From Gracilaria vermiculophylla (taxonomy: Eukaryota; Rhodophyta; Florideophyceae; Gracilariales; Gracilariaceae), in the NCBI GenBank assembly GCA_019155205.2, contig JAHNZQ020000308.1:1449280-1493136 (forward strand): a DNA stretch of 43,857 bases, given 5' to 3'. Below are positions 1 to 10,555 of the stretch, in pieces. Position numbers and translations under genes: made by a program. Each line of letters begins with the position of its first letter. The stretch's first letter is position 1. The notes below the pieces were generated by a model that searched no databases, was not told where the DNA came from, and saw only the letters and a list, made by a program, of their open reading frames with translations.

Positions 1-188
1 CCAAAATTATCTGAGTAAAATATCTAATTTGTTCAGCAATGCCATGCACCCCTACTGTACCCACGTGTGTGACTCGGCAGTCCGGCGTGCACCTCAGCGG
101 CTAACCGCTGCGCTAACCATCATAAAATAACCATACCTCTTCGGAGTGTAAGTACCGACTAAGTCGTGAGAAATCCCCCAGAAGGGCG

Positions 189-1085
189 TTGCAATTCACA
201 GCTCGCCGTTTTTGGCACCAGAGGGACTCGGGGAAGAGGCCTTCTGGCCCCTACCCATGTTGTAACAAGCATATATTAGTCTTTGTGTACTCTGTTGCAC
301 TTCACAGGGAAAGTGAGAATAATAAACTGTGGCATGTCACCTTCGACAAGCTGACCCCCTCGCTAGCGAGGACTCCGGGATCTACATTGAGACGCTACAA
401 GAATTTCAAGAGGGCGTGCCTAAAGTACCAAGGCAAGCGTCGCGTAGTTCATGCGGCGCAGCTGACAGGCTGCACGTCCTCGGACGGAGATGCAATAACG
501 CAGATGCTCTACAACGGAATGGGAGGGCTGGCGGATGCATACGATGTCATCATAGACAAGAACCGAGACGTCGGCCCTCCTTCTACGTTTTCTGAGTGTT
601 TAGCGTGGATGGAAGCGAACGGAGTTCTGGAGGAGGATAGCGGGTGTGGGCGCGATGTGGGAGGGCAGCCGACGCGCAGTGATGAAGAAGTTGACGCCAA
701 TCCATTAGAGTTAACCCAGACAACTTCTCCGTCCGGAGGTCGGGACTCTGAAGAAGCTGGAATAAAGCGTGCGCGTCCGCTAGGTATGAAGGAGGCGAAA
801 CGACGAAAGGTTCAGGACAGAAGTAGTGCAAAGCTCGCGGCAGCCGTAGCATCGATCGCTCAGTCGCAGGTACGCCGACTAGAAGAGTCCGAGCGTCGCA
901 ACAACATTGCGCTGATGCAAAGCACGGACGTTCCCGAAGCGCTTCGGAAATCCTTTTCCCAGAAGAAGGCCGAGGAGGTGATGAGTAAGTACGGAAGCCG
1001 GGCTATCGGCAGCGTTGAGGAAAGAAATACAAACGGCGGTACGGATGGCGAGGCTAGCGAGACTCAGGGGTCACAAGGGCAGTAA
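189..1085 (+). CDS. Harbinger-associated Myb/SANT-like protein with NAM-associated-type C-terminus
   Basis: Open frame of 298 codons. Residues about 47-105 (LWHVTF..., RTPGSTLRRYKNFKRACLKY, LTGCTSSDGD) follow the pattern of the Myb/SANT-like proteins of plant PIF/Harbinger elements, where an Arg-Thr helix is followed by an S-G-T-S-x-x-D loop. Residues 196-206 (RPLGMKEAKRRK) match the RPxGxKxAK motif of the NAM-associated C-terminal domain, followed by a charged, probably coiled-coil helix. In known elements this protein binds the transposon ends and helps the transposase into the nucleus. The first 45 residues look non-coding and an acceptor-like CACAG lies at 303-307, so the true N-terminus is probably an upstream exon. 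The frame has no internal stop, unlike most ORFs here. Family assignment is from motifs only. Confidence 0.65.
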   Translation: MQFTARRFWHQRDSGKRPSGPYPCCNKHILVFVYSVALHRESENNKLWHVTFDKLTPSLARTPGSTLRRYKNFKRACLKYQGKRRVVHAAQLTGCTSSDGDAITQMLYNGMGGLADAYDVIIDKNRDVGPPSTFSECLAWMEANGVLEEDSGCGRDVGGQPTRSDEEVDANPLELTQTTSPSGGRDSEEAGIKRARPLGMKEAKRRKVQDRSSAKLAAAVASIAQSQVRRLEESERRNNIALMQSTDVPEALRKSFSQKKAEEVMSKYGSRAIGSVEERNTNGGTDGEASETQGSQGQ

Positions 1086-1231
1086 ACGGCCTGTTTACTT
1101 TAGCGCAAAGTCTGCCTTCAACAATTAGACCTGAACCCAACGTTGTTATGGAGCTCCTCTTGCCTGTTTTTTGAGGTGATAGTGGCCTCTGGAATTTGTC
1201 CCAGTTCCGTTAAGTAAAGGTTCTCACATTT

Positions 1232-2544
1232 TCACGGCTGCGACGTCGCTCCAACACGCCAGATATGACGCTTTAAGGCTTCTCGGAGCTGTAGATGGAA
1301 TAATGTAGACTCTGTTTTTGCAGCTTGACGCCACTGTTCTACTCGTTCTTCAGCTGAATGCGCTTTCGGAATATACTGGGCTACACTTGGTATCTGGCGG
1401 CCAAAGTTCCCTTCTTCTTCTTGTCCAATGTATCCTCTACTTCGAGTCTCGACAATCATGCTGTGCAATATGACGCATGTTAACAGAACGCTTCGCATTG
1501 TACCTATGTAGTGAAACCGTGAACGATGCCGTAGAATACCAAAACGTTTAAAAAGGACACCGAAAAACGCTCTACAGACTTCCGTACGGCAGCTTGTCGT
1601 GCATTTAACATTGTTTCCATTGGGTCGGCCGGGTCCCGATATCTAGTGACAAACGTGCTCCATCTGGGATAAATGCCATCAACCAGCCAATAGTACCATC
1701 CTAGCTTGAAACTTTCAATGTAGATATCTGGCGCCGAGGGCGGAAAGTTTCCTGCTAGCACATCGTTAAAAAGAGGAGAGGAATTGAATATGTTGATGTA
1801 GTTGAACGATCCAGGACATCCGAAGAAGACGTGCCAAATCCAAGGCGATTCATCACATATGACCTCCATTCCTATTTCGCTCCTCCTGTCCATGACCTTG
1901 TTCTTTCCTTGATGTGCGACAGGGCTCATTTCCCATCCCCATCCGGCACAATCTAAACACCCAATACATCCTGGAAATCCCTTTGACTTATAAACGGCTT
2001 CAATTTTTGCCAGGTCTTCTGCTGTAGGTCTACGGAGGTACTCCTTTGCAAAATGCTGAATCACAGTATCACAAAATTTCTTCAAACACTGTCTGGAAGT
2101 GCTCTCACTCAGCCCAGTGTATTCCTCTCCGCCATCTGCGCTTCGACCATAACATATCTGGCGTAACGCTGAGAGGACCTTCTGCAATGCGGAGGTACCA
2201 CGCTTGCCTGTTGCATCACGAGTTTCATAGAAGTACTCATCCATAGAAATGACAACAAATAGTTCATTGAACACGCTCCGGGGCATGCGAAAGCGTATTC
2301 CATATTCCGCTTCAGAATATCGCTTTCCGGTGCCTCCGTCCTTTCGCGTATGTTGATCATCAATGAAGTAATCGTATATTATGCGCTGTGTGTTGATACA
2401 AAAGTACCGTTCACGGTTGGGTTCACGGCTTGCGAAGGATGCCCAACTAAAATTCTGTGTCGATCTGTCGGACAACCTCGCAGTTGCAGCTAAGGCCACG
2501 ACTGCTAATATCTCATCACCCTCCGATGAGGATGATCCTGACAT
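1232..2544 (-). pseudogene. PIF/Harbinger DDE transposase, one frameshift
   Basis: Start at 2544; 346 codons run to a stop at 1504, and the C-terminal 88 residues continue in another frame to 1232. A helix-turn-helix-like segment lies at residues 118-165 (TSALQKVLSALRQICYG). The DDE nuclease fold follows: D198 (GCLDCAGW), D289 (LVDGIYP) and E325 (KSVERF). The frame breaks in a 5-base T run (plus-strand A run at 1563-1567) straight after SVERF. In the other frame the text reads as the family's usual FGVLFKRFG, then YIGTMRSVLLTCVILHSMIVE. One missing base therefore explains the break, either a recent mutation or a homopolymer sequencing error. Total length, about 425 residues, is normal for this superfamily. 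No other lesion is visible, so this copy may be young. Confidence 0.85.
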
Positions 2545-2720
2545 TTAGCGTTTCTTTCTATATAGAATAGTGTACAGCACTGAGCGAGTGGGTGTAACTG
2601 TATTTGGAAAATGTGGTGACGGCTGAGGCGCTGCCTGTACACTTCAACCCGTAACCATAAACTTCTACATTACAAATGCTGACAGCCTTAAACCACCCGA
2701 TAGCCAATAGATTTTTATCT

Positions 2721-3274
2721 TGTCATACTTATTTTTACGGTTATGGTTATGGATATGGCACACCGCTGCGGACGCTCTTAAGGATGGCTCGTATTTTATA
2801 AACTGAGCCACGTGTTGCTTAAGTCGGCCCCCGTGCGCTACGGTATCCTTGAAGAACGGTAGAGTTTAGATTTATTTTAGTTCGTTGTTGCAGGTAGTTA
2901 CTACACTAGTGAGACCTGGCGAGGCGGGCTCCCGGCGTGGTACTTAACCTGCCGGTCGAGCTCCACCTCTGGGGAATTAAAGCCAGCACGCTTGAATCTA
3001 CGTCTATTTTTTCGGTTGGAGACTCTCGTCGAACATCCATAGATTTCTAAGCCGTCGATCCCCAGGGCGCCCCGTAGCAGCGCCTGTAGGAGCATTTTTT
3101 GCCCAGTGAACCTCCCTCTCCGCTTCGTGTTTGTCGATCCCCTTTTAGAATTTCCACAGCTCGTGACAGCGATTACCGGAGACCACCATTAGAAACTCGT
3201 GCCTTTGGAGTCAACCAAAACTCTTATCGGAAGTTGTGTACTACCACCTGGAAAGGAAGACTGAAAGTACCACA
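2721..3274 (+). repeat. 5' LTR of G1
   Basis: The 554-bp sequence runs TGTCATAC...AGTACCACA, with the TG...CA ends usual for LTRs. It aligns by eye along its length with 12242-12792 and 39888-40440. Shared blocks include GGCTCGTATTTTAT, GAGACCTG, TTCTAAGCCGTCGATCCCCAG and CTGTAGGAGCATT. The start was set by the matching lengths of the three copies (554, 551 and 553 bp). Confidence 0.75.
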
Positions 3275-3276
3275 AA

Positions 3277-3296
3277 TGGTCTTACAACTAAGGAGG
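3277..3296 (+). other. Primer-binding site of G1 (degenerate)
   Basis: Two bases after the LTR, TGGTCTTACAACTAAGGAGG lines up with TGGTCTCCCGA(A/C)TTAGAAGG at the same place in G3 and G4. Its TGG start fits pairing with a tRNA CCA end. The donor tRNA is not identified. Confidence 0.55.
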
Positions 3297-3429
3297 CCAG
3301 TTTCCTAAAAGAATCGAAAAAGTCAGGACGGAACTGTGTTTCTAGTTTGCAACGATTGGAACCCAACAGTGGAATTCTTCCTTAACGTGATATGCAAGTG
3401 GAAGGAATTTACCCCCAACCTCCTCCTAT

Positions 3430-3822
3430 GTGGAATCCTCAGAACCCCATATGGAAGCCCCACTTCAGGACCGTGGAATAACCGACTCCATCGCTGGGCG
3501 CAGCACGGGCAGCGCTACCCAGGAGATGGCCGTCAGACTGGAGGACCCTGAAAAACTCCTTAGGAATCCCGGCCCCTCTGTGGAGCGTTTCAGGAATCGT
3601 TTTAGGATAATGCACGATCGGAGGCAAGCGGGATCACCCGCGACCCCTCTAGGGAATGCCGTTAAGCATGTTGAAGAACAGCACACGGCATCGCAGCCAC
3701 CATCCCAGGAGCTGCAGGGACGGGAAAACCCGAAGGCTAACTATCTCCTGGAGTCGCTCGCCCCGGGGCCTTACAGGTTGGCTCTTACAGGAGCTGGTCA
3801 AAAGAATACCTTCAGGTGTTGA
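3430..3822 (+). pseudogene. G1 gag, N-terminal part
   Basis: 130-codon frame matching the frame at 40597-40956 of G4: E-P-M-E-x-x-L-Q-D near the start, then RNPGPSVERFRNRFRIMHDRRQA (G4: RNPGFSVEHFRNRLKTMHDR). The last residues differ because a frameshift near 3770 enters other sequence. It encodes the start of the capsid polyprotein. Bases 3823-4539 are the decayed continuation, including a basic, serine-rich linker that stays readable in G3 (33147-33554) and G4 (41308-41529). Confidence 0.6.
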
Positions 3823-4539
3823 GACACACTTCGGAGCGCGGCGACACGTCCTTGTGGAATAAGTTGCAACGGAGAGTGCTCACCATGCTGTGGATGCTTT
3901 GGCTGGATTCCAACCCCTTATTGGAGGGGATCACAGATATTATCCGTGCGGAGGTTTGTTCCCAAACCGCCTAGCTGCTCCCCGCAGCGGCGTTTCAAAG
4001 TCAGTTTTCCGTACAGGAGAGGTTCTCTCTATCAACACGTAACGTGACCATAGGCAAAGAAGGATAGGATACTGCCACCCCCTACACCAGTGAAGGAAAA
4101 GATACTGCCGTAGGGAAACGGGAACACCTCAGGAATATTGATATGCACCTTCTGGACCTGTCGCATTGCAGAAAAAAACTGGATACCGGCCGCGAAGTAC
4201 TACACCCAAGGAGAGAAGAACAGGATAATCCTCGGGTAAATCGCGATAACGGGGGTATCGTCCGTCATTCACTCAGACCATTTATAGGAGAGACGCCGGA
4301 AGGAAGGAAGGGTTAAAAGTAGAAAGCGAGACACCGATTCGAAGAGATGCTCAGAATCCGGATCCGTAGACAGCTACAGCCCGGAGGACAGTATACCTCC
4401 CAAGGAGAAAAGCAGAAAGGTCGTCCCGCTTAGCGACCTGTTCGCCAAAGGGGTAATTCATGACACCTACGAGTTGAACGATCGCTCCACTCTTTACGAC
4501 GGGTTCGTCGCTAAACGATTCACGAAGATCCAGCGCCGC

Positions 4540-5606
4540 ATGGATATTCAAATGAAAAAGCACTTTTTCTCAGGTGAAGACCCCAACTCGGTGTTGCATT
4601 TTCTCTAACGCTTCCGTTCAGCGTGTTATACCAATGCTTTCCATGAAGGTGTCGCTATCAGGTGCTTTCAGTTGTACCTCATAGGCCAAGTGCAATCGCT
4701 GCTACAGCCACGCCTAATGGAGGAGAGCACCGTTGTGGATGACCCTGGAATAGAGATCTTGACGACGTACCCGGAATTGGTGTATTTCCGCCTTAAAAGG
4801 TACGCAACGGACAAGGTGATAGCCGATCTTGACGCTGAAGTCACCTCCTATAGGCAGAACACGGGATTGATCGAGACGGAGTTTTCGCAAAAGCTATGGA
4901 CGAAGGCCCTACGGTGTGGGAAAGTGTACTCCAAATTGCGGGGGAAGTCGTTGTTTGTCGAGGGAATCTTTCCTTCGATCTGCACCAGTGTTCATAATCA
5001 CTTGACAACGCAACAAAAGACCACCTATACGGATCTAGCACATTTCGGGGAATCCTACTAGGATGCCCATGGTACCCTCCGTCGCAGTCACGATACACTT
5101 TTGGACAAACCGACTGCCTCAAAGAACCGTAGAGCATCCGCCCGACTTTGGACTCCAACACCTCAGAGGAGGTCGACGAGCTCACGCTCCTGGGAGAGCG
5201 AAAGGCCCTTGCTCTCACATACGCCTCATCTCAGGGAGTACCCTTTGCGACGTGGATACCCTCGTGTCCTACTTCGTACGACGCGGCAGGATCTTACAGG
5301 AGCATCCGATTTGCGAGCCCTCGAGGCTACCCACCGCTTTGCAGGATCTGCTTGTCTCAAGAGCCACTACACTGTACTAGGCTCACCCCGGCAATAAGGG
5401 CCGCCATTCTGCATTTACGTGGGAAGAACGTACAGGACCTGAGGGACAAAACAACAAAGAGAGGAAGGTATTGTCCCGCGTACATCGATATCTGCTCCAC
5501 TCAAGGAAACTACGGTTACCGCGTTCCGGTTGAAGTACAGCTTTTCTCACCAACATGTGCGACGCCAATGCGCCTGCCAGCACCCAAAACAGATGCACAT
5601 CAGTAA
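4540..5606 (+). pseudogene. G1 gag, capsid and nucleocapsid region
   Basis: From ATG 4540 one frame runs to 5061 with a single stop near 4606. It matches the retrotransposon gag domain of G4 (MDIQM...FSGEDP, then DDPG.EIL.TYPE, then TDEVIADADAEV in G4). It stops at 5061 (GESY-stop), where G3 reads on. A shifted frame at 5148-5606 gives the C-terminal part with CRICLSQEPLHC. That is a Cys-x2-Cys-x6-His-Cys cluster and not the usual CCHC knuckle. The product would form the particle core and package the element RNA, but the gene is broken. Confidence 0.7.
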
Positions 5607-5758
5607 AACACGGCACATTCCAATGTGCAGCCGCACCAGCCGTCCTCAACAGAAACTTCAATCCCCTCCAACCGGAATAACCCTCCGGGTCACGCGTAGA
5701 GGCTCCGCGTGGCTCCTCACTATCGAGCCTCGGCTTTACGGAGGTCGCATTTAGGAAA

Positions 5759-6558
5759 GTGGGAAAAGCCGTCTGCTCCGTGTACGCAAAATCGGCGGGC
5801 CACCTTATCTCACCGAACCCATTCGAAACCTTTGAGCATTCTGTTTGCACGCTTCGACCCGAGAATTTCAAAGTGTTCGGCTCTGTAGGATGTTCCCTGC
5901 ACGCCTCCATCACGATGCGCGCTATCCTCAATACCGGAGCTAGGCCCAATCTGGTGGACGACGACGTGCTCCCGCGGTCTGGTCTCGGCTCTTTGAGGAC
6001 TGGGAAGCTCCATACGGTGCGCGATGCGTCGCGTCGAGCATTGAACATCCTCGGAGCATTACCCTTGTATCTCCAGCTTGGATGTTTACGGTCAAGGTGT
6101 GGTTCCCCGTGGCGACCAACCTCGTAGCACAATGCATATTGGGCCCTTCTTTAGTAGATCGGTATCTACGTGCAATCTACCCACGCCTGCGGAAGGGGAC
6201 GTTTCACGATGCCGCCCCTGTAGGTATCGTGTCCGCATCTTCGGGATCTGACGCCAATGTGCGTCAAGTGGGTAATCTTCCAAGGGAAACGCATTCGAAT
6301 AAGCTCCGTGTGGTGAAGAGTATAGAAATACTCACATAGAGTCAGGCCGAAGTTTTGGTGCAGACCTCTTCATCTGGCCTTTCATTCCTACAGAGAAGTC
6401 CAGATCTGACGATGAAGATATACTCCATGATGGAGAACGGGAATATCGAAATATTGCGGATCATTCCCTTCAGAGTCGTGCTTGCCAACCTGAAGGAGTC
6501 CCAGTTGCGACTCCAGAAATTATCTGTCATCGGATTAGCGCTACCCACCCCTGCATAA
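5759..6558 (+). pseudogene. G1 retropepsin-like protease, active site mutated
   Basis: The frame 5759-6127 carries the aspartic protease core AILNTGARPNLV; the catalytic Asp-Thr-Gly has become Asn-Thr-Gly (G4 has AILDTGAGPNLV). The flap and C-terminal part continue in shifted frames at 6082-6339 and 6355-6558, matching the single open frame of G4. The enzyme would cut the Gag-Pol polyprotein; with Asn at the active site and at least two frameshifts it is dead. A long frame on the opposite strand (5383-6132) is only a shadow. Confidence 0.8.
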
Positions 6559-6659
6559 CTAGCTCATCTTCCTTATACGTAGAACCTTGCAGAACGCAAT
6601 TCAATCGCCCTCATGGAGGTTGAAGCGACATCAACGACTCCAGAGGAAGACAAGCCTGC

Positions 6660-7694
6660 CCCCTAGATGATGCGTCGGTTTTCTCCACGATGGATGCCAA
6701 CAGCGGCTACCGGCGGATTGTGATGGATGACCTCGATAAGGATAAGAAGAAGTTCACCTCGTACTGTGGAATTTTCAGATTCCTAAGGATGCCATTTGGT
6801 ATAAAGAATGCACCCACTACAATCGAAGGAGCGGTGGATATAATGCTGTCGAAGGTGAAGTGGCAGTACGTCCTGGTGTATATTGACGATGTCATTATAT
6901 ACTTTCTCAGCGTGGAGGAGTACTTTGTGCACATGAGACACGTGCTCGAACTCTTGAAGGATGCTGGACTCACCCTGAGCGGAAGAAAAGATTTACTTTG
7001 AAAGTTCTCGGTTGATTTCCACCGGTAGATTGTGCTCCGGGGCCGCGTATACGTTTCCAAAAAACTTCAGGACGCCATTAAGGAAGCTCACCACCCCACC
7101 GATCAGACGGAGTTCTGCTCCTTCCTGGGGTCGTCCAATATCTTTCGAAGGTTTGTTCCGAATTTCTCCTGCATTTCGGCGGCGTAAAATTGTCTCTGGG
7201 AGAAAGAAAAGGAGACGCAACTCGCTGTCATGACGTAAGAAGAGTTTGAAGCCTTGAACACCTTGAGAAGAAGACTAATAGAGCCACCGATCTTGTTATT
7301 CCCGAAGCGGCACGGCGGAATGGTGCTGGACACACACGCCTGTAAAGATTTGGTCGGATGTGGCCTCCTACAGGAGCAACATGAAGGAGAAATTCAACCT
7401 ATAGGATACTAGAGTCACAGCATTTCACCTACGGAACGGAATTATTCCACCTCAGGGGGCAAATTTCTTGCCATCGTATGGGCAATGTTGCTTTTGCACC
7501 CGTATCTCAAAAGTTCATGTTTCACCTTGAGAACTGACCACGCATCACTAGAGTGGATCCTGTCCTTGATGTTTGCTTCCGGTCGTCTAAAAAGGTGCGG
7601 ACTACGCATCCTGGAGTTCAAACTCGACATCGTTTTCCGTCCTGACATAAAACATCAGTGGTCGGACGCAATATCACCACTCTCCACCGTGTGA
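6660..7694 (+). pseudogene. G1 reverse transcriptase and RNase H, N-terminal RT deleted
   Basis: The RT palm is recognisable at 6690-7001: MDANSGYRRI, then FRFLRMPFGIKNAP, then the catalytic YIDDVII. The connection follows in broken frames (SFLGSSNIFRRFVPNFS). RNase H is at about 7300-7694 with GGMVLDTHACKD and FTLRTDHASLEWIL. Compared with G3 (30424-31239), about 140 residues covering fingers and early palm are missing at about 6660, where ...EEDKPA joins directly to DASVF. Stops and frameshifts occur at 7001, near 7018, 7190 and 7230 and elsewhere. Confidence 0.85.
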
Positions 7695-8048
7695 GAAGAC
7701 AAAACACCCTCGGAGGACCCAATTCCATTTCTAGTCATCCAGGACGCGGACAGAAAAGAAGGATCCGATGGAGAATGCTTGGGATGCTGTGAACCTGGAG
7801 GCAGGTTCAGTGGGCTCCCTGAGGTGATGGCCGCTGTTCAGTAAAAGAAAGAAGTTCTCCCCATCCACAGAGCGGAGTCCCTGAAGGAGCAGAGTACAGA
7901 TGCGTACTGCAAGGAGTGCTTCGCCACTGTAAGAAGTCAAGAATCGTAGTTAAGTGCCAATTGCGAGTGCGTACTCGTACGTCGCGCTTCCCTGGACGTA
8001 GCTTTCCAGCAGGTGGTCCTGAGGAGCTTACGGTTGAGGGTGATTTAT

Positions 8049-8812
8049 GTCTCACACTATCCTCGCCTTGTCGGGCATCCCGGTGGATCGCCCATGTATT
8101 CCACGATGAGGAGGGGGATCTATTGGCTGAACACTGCTAATGACGACTTCTAAACGGTGGCAGATTGCGACTGGTGCGCTGCCACGAAGGAGAATATCCG
8201 TAGACGCCGGCCGTCGTGCACTCTGATCCCCCCTTCAGGATTGTTAGAGTTCGTGACCATGGACATTTTGGGCCGTCTCCCAAAGGCGCAGCGAGGGTAC
8301 CGATTTATCCTGGTGATCACCGATCGGTTCCCGAAGATCACTGGCCCCATTCCCCTCCGGATTACCACTGCAGCAGTAATTGCCAACACCTTTCTGAAGC
8401 ACTGGGTTTACCCATATGGGATACCGTTATAACTCTTTACGTACAACGGACCCCTTTTTGCGGCGAAACTATTCAGGGCCATCTCCAAAAAAATGGTGAC
8501 GAAGCAGAGGTTTACGACCGCCCATCACTCACATACCAATGGACCAACGGAGATCTGTGAGGAAACCATCGCCTAAACGTCAAAGCACTACATTGCAGAC
8601 CACCAGAAGGATTACTACGCATACGTGGGCCCGGTCACGTATGCATACAACCTGCAGATGCACCGTTCCACGGAGACTTCTCCATTCACTCCGGTGCTCT
8701 CGCGCATCCCGCCTAGTGCCGCCATTGCAGCACGCGCCACGGCGTACCCGGCGGATGGGCCACAGGTACCATCAGTCACTCAAGCAAAACGCTTCATCTT
8801 AAGGCTGTAGAA
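8049..8812 (+). pseudogene. G1 integrase, zinc-binding and catalytic core
   Basis: A decayed zinc-binding region (HTILALSG..., then CDWCAATKENIRRR) is followed by the catalytic core. The first Asp is in LEFVTMDILGRLPKAQRGYR and TDRFPKITGPIPL follows. The second catalytic Asp of the usual T-D-N-G-P appears as Tyr (TYNGPLFAAKLF, near 8440). The Glu lies in the HTNGPTEICEE region near 8540. Shifted frames and a stop at 8430 break it. At 8625-8810 the frame MGPVTYAYNLQMHRSTETSP gives the end of the core. The enzyme would insert the cDNA into the host chromosome. Confidence 0.8.
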
Positions 8813-9480
8813 AGACGCACGTTCCCTCGCAAAGGAATACTCAACGCCTCGCAGAGGATATATAAACAAGATTTCGAGCGGAAGGTGAAAGAAGGCCCTC
8901 ACCTGAAGGAAAGCGACGAGGTTTTCCTTGACAAAACCTGGGGAGGCATCCGACGAACGGCCGGACGTCACGCACAAATTAGCGCCGTACACCTCAGGGC
9001 CTTAAAAAGTCCTGGAAATCCATAAGGCCCTTGTTGCCATTGAGGTGTACGGTCTCCGAGAAGTCGTCTCCCGTGATAGGGTGACAAAAGTCCTCACGCC
9101 CAGCCCTTCACGAATGCCCGCCACCCTACCTCATGGGCCACGCGCTGAACGTTCTCCTCCGACCACCTCAAGAGCGACGACACCGCTGTGTACTGGACGG
9201 CAGCGCTGGGTACTGGACGACACTGCTGGGAAATGGAAACTTCATCACACCTTTTGATGACCCATTGATGGAAGTATTAGACCCCATTATGATCATTCAA
9301 GTTGATATCCTTTTGCGGTAGACCATATTCTCTCTCACTGATAAACCCCTGCAGTGATACTGTACCGCATGCGCTGGTACGGGTAAACCTCAAAAAACGA
9401 CAACGAAGAACCTCCGGGACACATCCGGGAGAACTTCATCAGGAGATATCACGCCAATATAAAGCGGAAACGCATCTCAG
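8813..9480 (+). pseudogene. G1 integrase C-terminus and chromodomain
   Basis: Broken frames read DFERKVKEGPHLKESDEVF, then VLEIHKALVAIEVYGLREVVSRDRV (the beta-barrel and VSRDRV tail of gypsy integrases), a low-complexity linker, and at about 9357-9475 LYRMRWYG-stop-TSKND with EPPGHIRENFIRRYH. The last part matches the second half of a chromodomain (RVRWYGY..DTWEP). Such a domain places the element among chromoviruses, where it steers integration to particular chromatin. It is intact only in pattern. Confidence 0.65.
9190..9229 (+). repeat. Two-copy 20-bp tandem repeat
   Basis: GTACTGGACGGCAGCGCTGG is followed directly by GTACTGGACGACACTGCTGG; a partial third unit (GACGACACCGCTGT) precedes it. 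It lies in the linker between integrase and chromodomain of G1 and probably arose by slippage. Confidence 0.8.
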
Positions 9481-9496
9481 CATAGGTGTTTCAGTT

Positions 9497-9517
9497 TCGG
9501 GAAGGGGGTGGGGGCCC
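9497..9517 (+). other. Internal G-rich polypurine tract of G1
   Basis: CGGGAAGGGGGTGGGGGCCCC lies just after the chromodomain, where a standard chromovirus would have its plus-strand primer and 3' LTR. The real 3' polypurine tract is 2.7 kb further on at 12228. It could be an old or second plus-strand primer, or a G-quadruplex-prone site. Confidence 0.45.
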
Positions 9518-10555
9518 CCAATCGGAGTTGTTCTTCGTCTTCGCTATCTACTCCCGACCTAGAGTTCCCATTTTTGCCTCCAAAATACCGTTGACTGCTT
9601 GCCTTACGGCCCCGCGGCGGCACTTCGTGTTGCTGGGCGCTCGGACATGTCCCATTTATATTTCAATTAACGTTCAAGGAGCTTGCGCTCTAACGCAAGG
9701 ATCATTTATTCGGCGGCTATCATTAACTCACTCCTATCTCCGGGGTTTCTCCCGCCAACAGATCACCGGACCACGTCGCATACTTCGCTTCGAGGCGAGC
9801 TGTCGTCATGAGGGCTTGGCTCTGGAAGAACTTCGTGAGGCTCTCCATGATGGACACCATTGAAGCTCAGTCCGCCCGGGTCTTATAGAGCTATAGGACC
9901 CAGTTACGGGCTTCGCGCAGAGCCTTTAAAGGAGAAGTCGGAGCAGGACGGCCCGTCTCTAAGCACGCCTGTATCAACTCGTGAAAGGCAGTACCCAAAG
10001 CCCGAGAAAACAACCCGCCCGGGAGTGCGCCAGAAGCGGCAACCTCCGTCGACGGAACAACAATCGCCATGGATAGAGTCACAGACGGAGAACCGGCTGG
10101 GAAAGGGGGCTCCCAAGGGTATTCTATAGGCCTCGTCGTGGATATCGGCAGGGCCAAGGATGGGATAAATGAAAATGGAGGTGACGGCGGTACGGCAACC
10201 GGAATGCTCCTCAACAAGGCTGAACAGCCGGCACCGTGAGGCTCCTCAGTCGGGGTTACACAACCGAGGGCGACGCAGCCAGGACAGGAGAAATCTCGTC
10301 CTTTTCCATAGAAGACACGGCAGCCACTGCTGCGGGAAGATCTAGCATCGAGTCCAGAGGCTACGTCCCGACCTCAGAAGACGCAGTCACGTTCTACGAT
10401 AGATCCGGTAGTGGAAGAGGCGTTGGAGTTGCGAGACTCTCTGCCATGGGATCGTAGTGGGACAAACGAAGCCATGGCCTCGGAAGAACACGAGAAGCGG
10501 AAAGACGGGGAAAGGCTTGGCAGGCTCCCCTGTCATCGTCCTCCATTAGGGCTGC
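9518..10555. other. Extra region of G1 between chromodomain and antisense ORF, no clear gene
   Basis: About 1 kb with several short frames on both strands and no recognised domain. On the minus strand, 9891-10217 reads as a proline-rich 108-codon frame (VAVPPSPPFSF...) that lies downstream of the antisense ORF and could be its frameshifted C-terminus. On the plus strand, 9806-10200 has a broken charged frame. I assign neither. Confidence 0.35.

Larger units (their letters stand above)
1..2720. mobile_element. PIF/Harbinger DNA transposon (partial, ends not found)
   Basis: The block holds the two-gene set typical of PIF/Harbinger elements: a Myb/SANT-like DNA-binding protein (189-1085, +) and a DDE nuclease (1232-2544, -) converging on a 146-bp spacer. 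I could not find terminal inverted repeats or the 3-bp target duplication typical of the superfamily. The left end may lie before the window, and the right end is cut by or abuts the LTR that starts at 2721. Bases 1-188 hold no recognisable gene; bases 2545-2720 presumably carry the transposase promoter and the right end. Confidence 0.7.

Noticed and set aside
5383..6132. 249-codon minus-strand frame
   Set aside because: It lies opposite the gag-protease region of G1, shows no motif, and equivalent shadows occur opposite G4 (42551-43018, 43034-43315).
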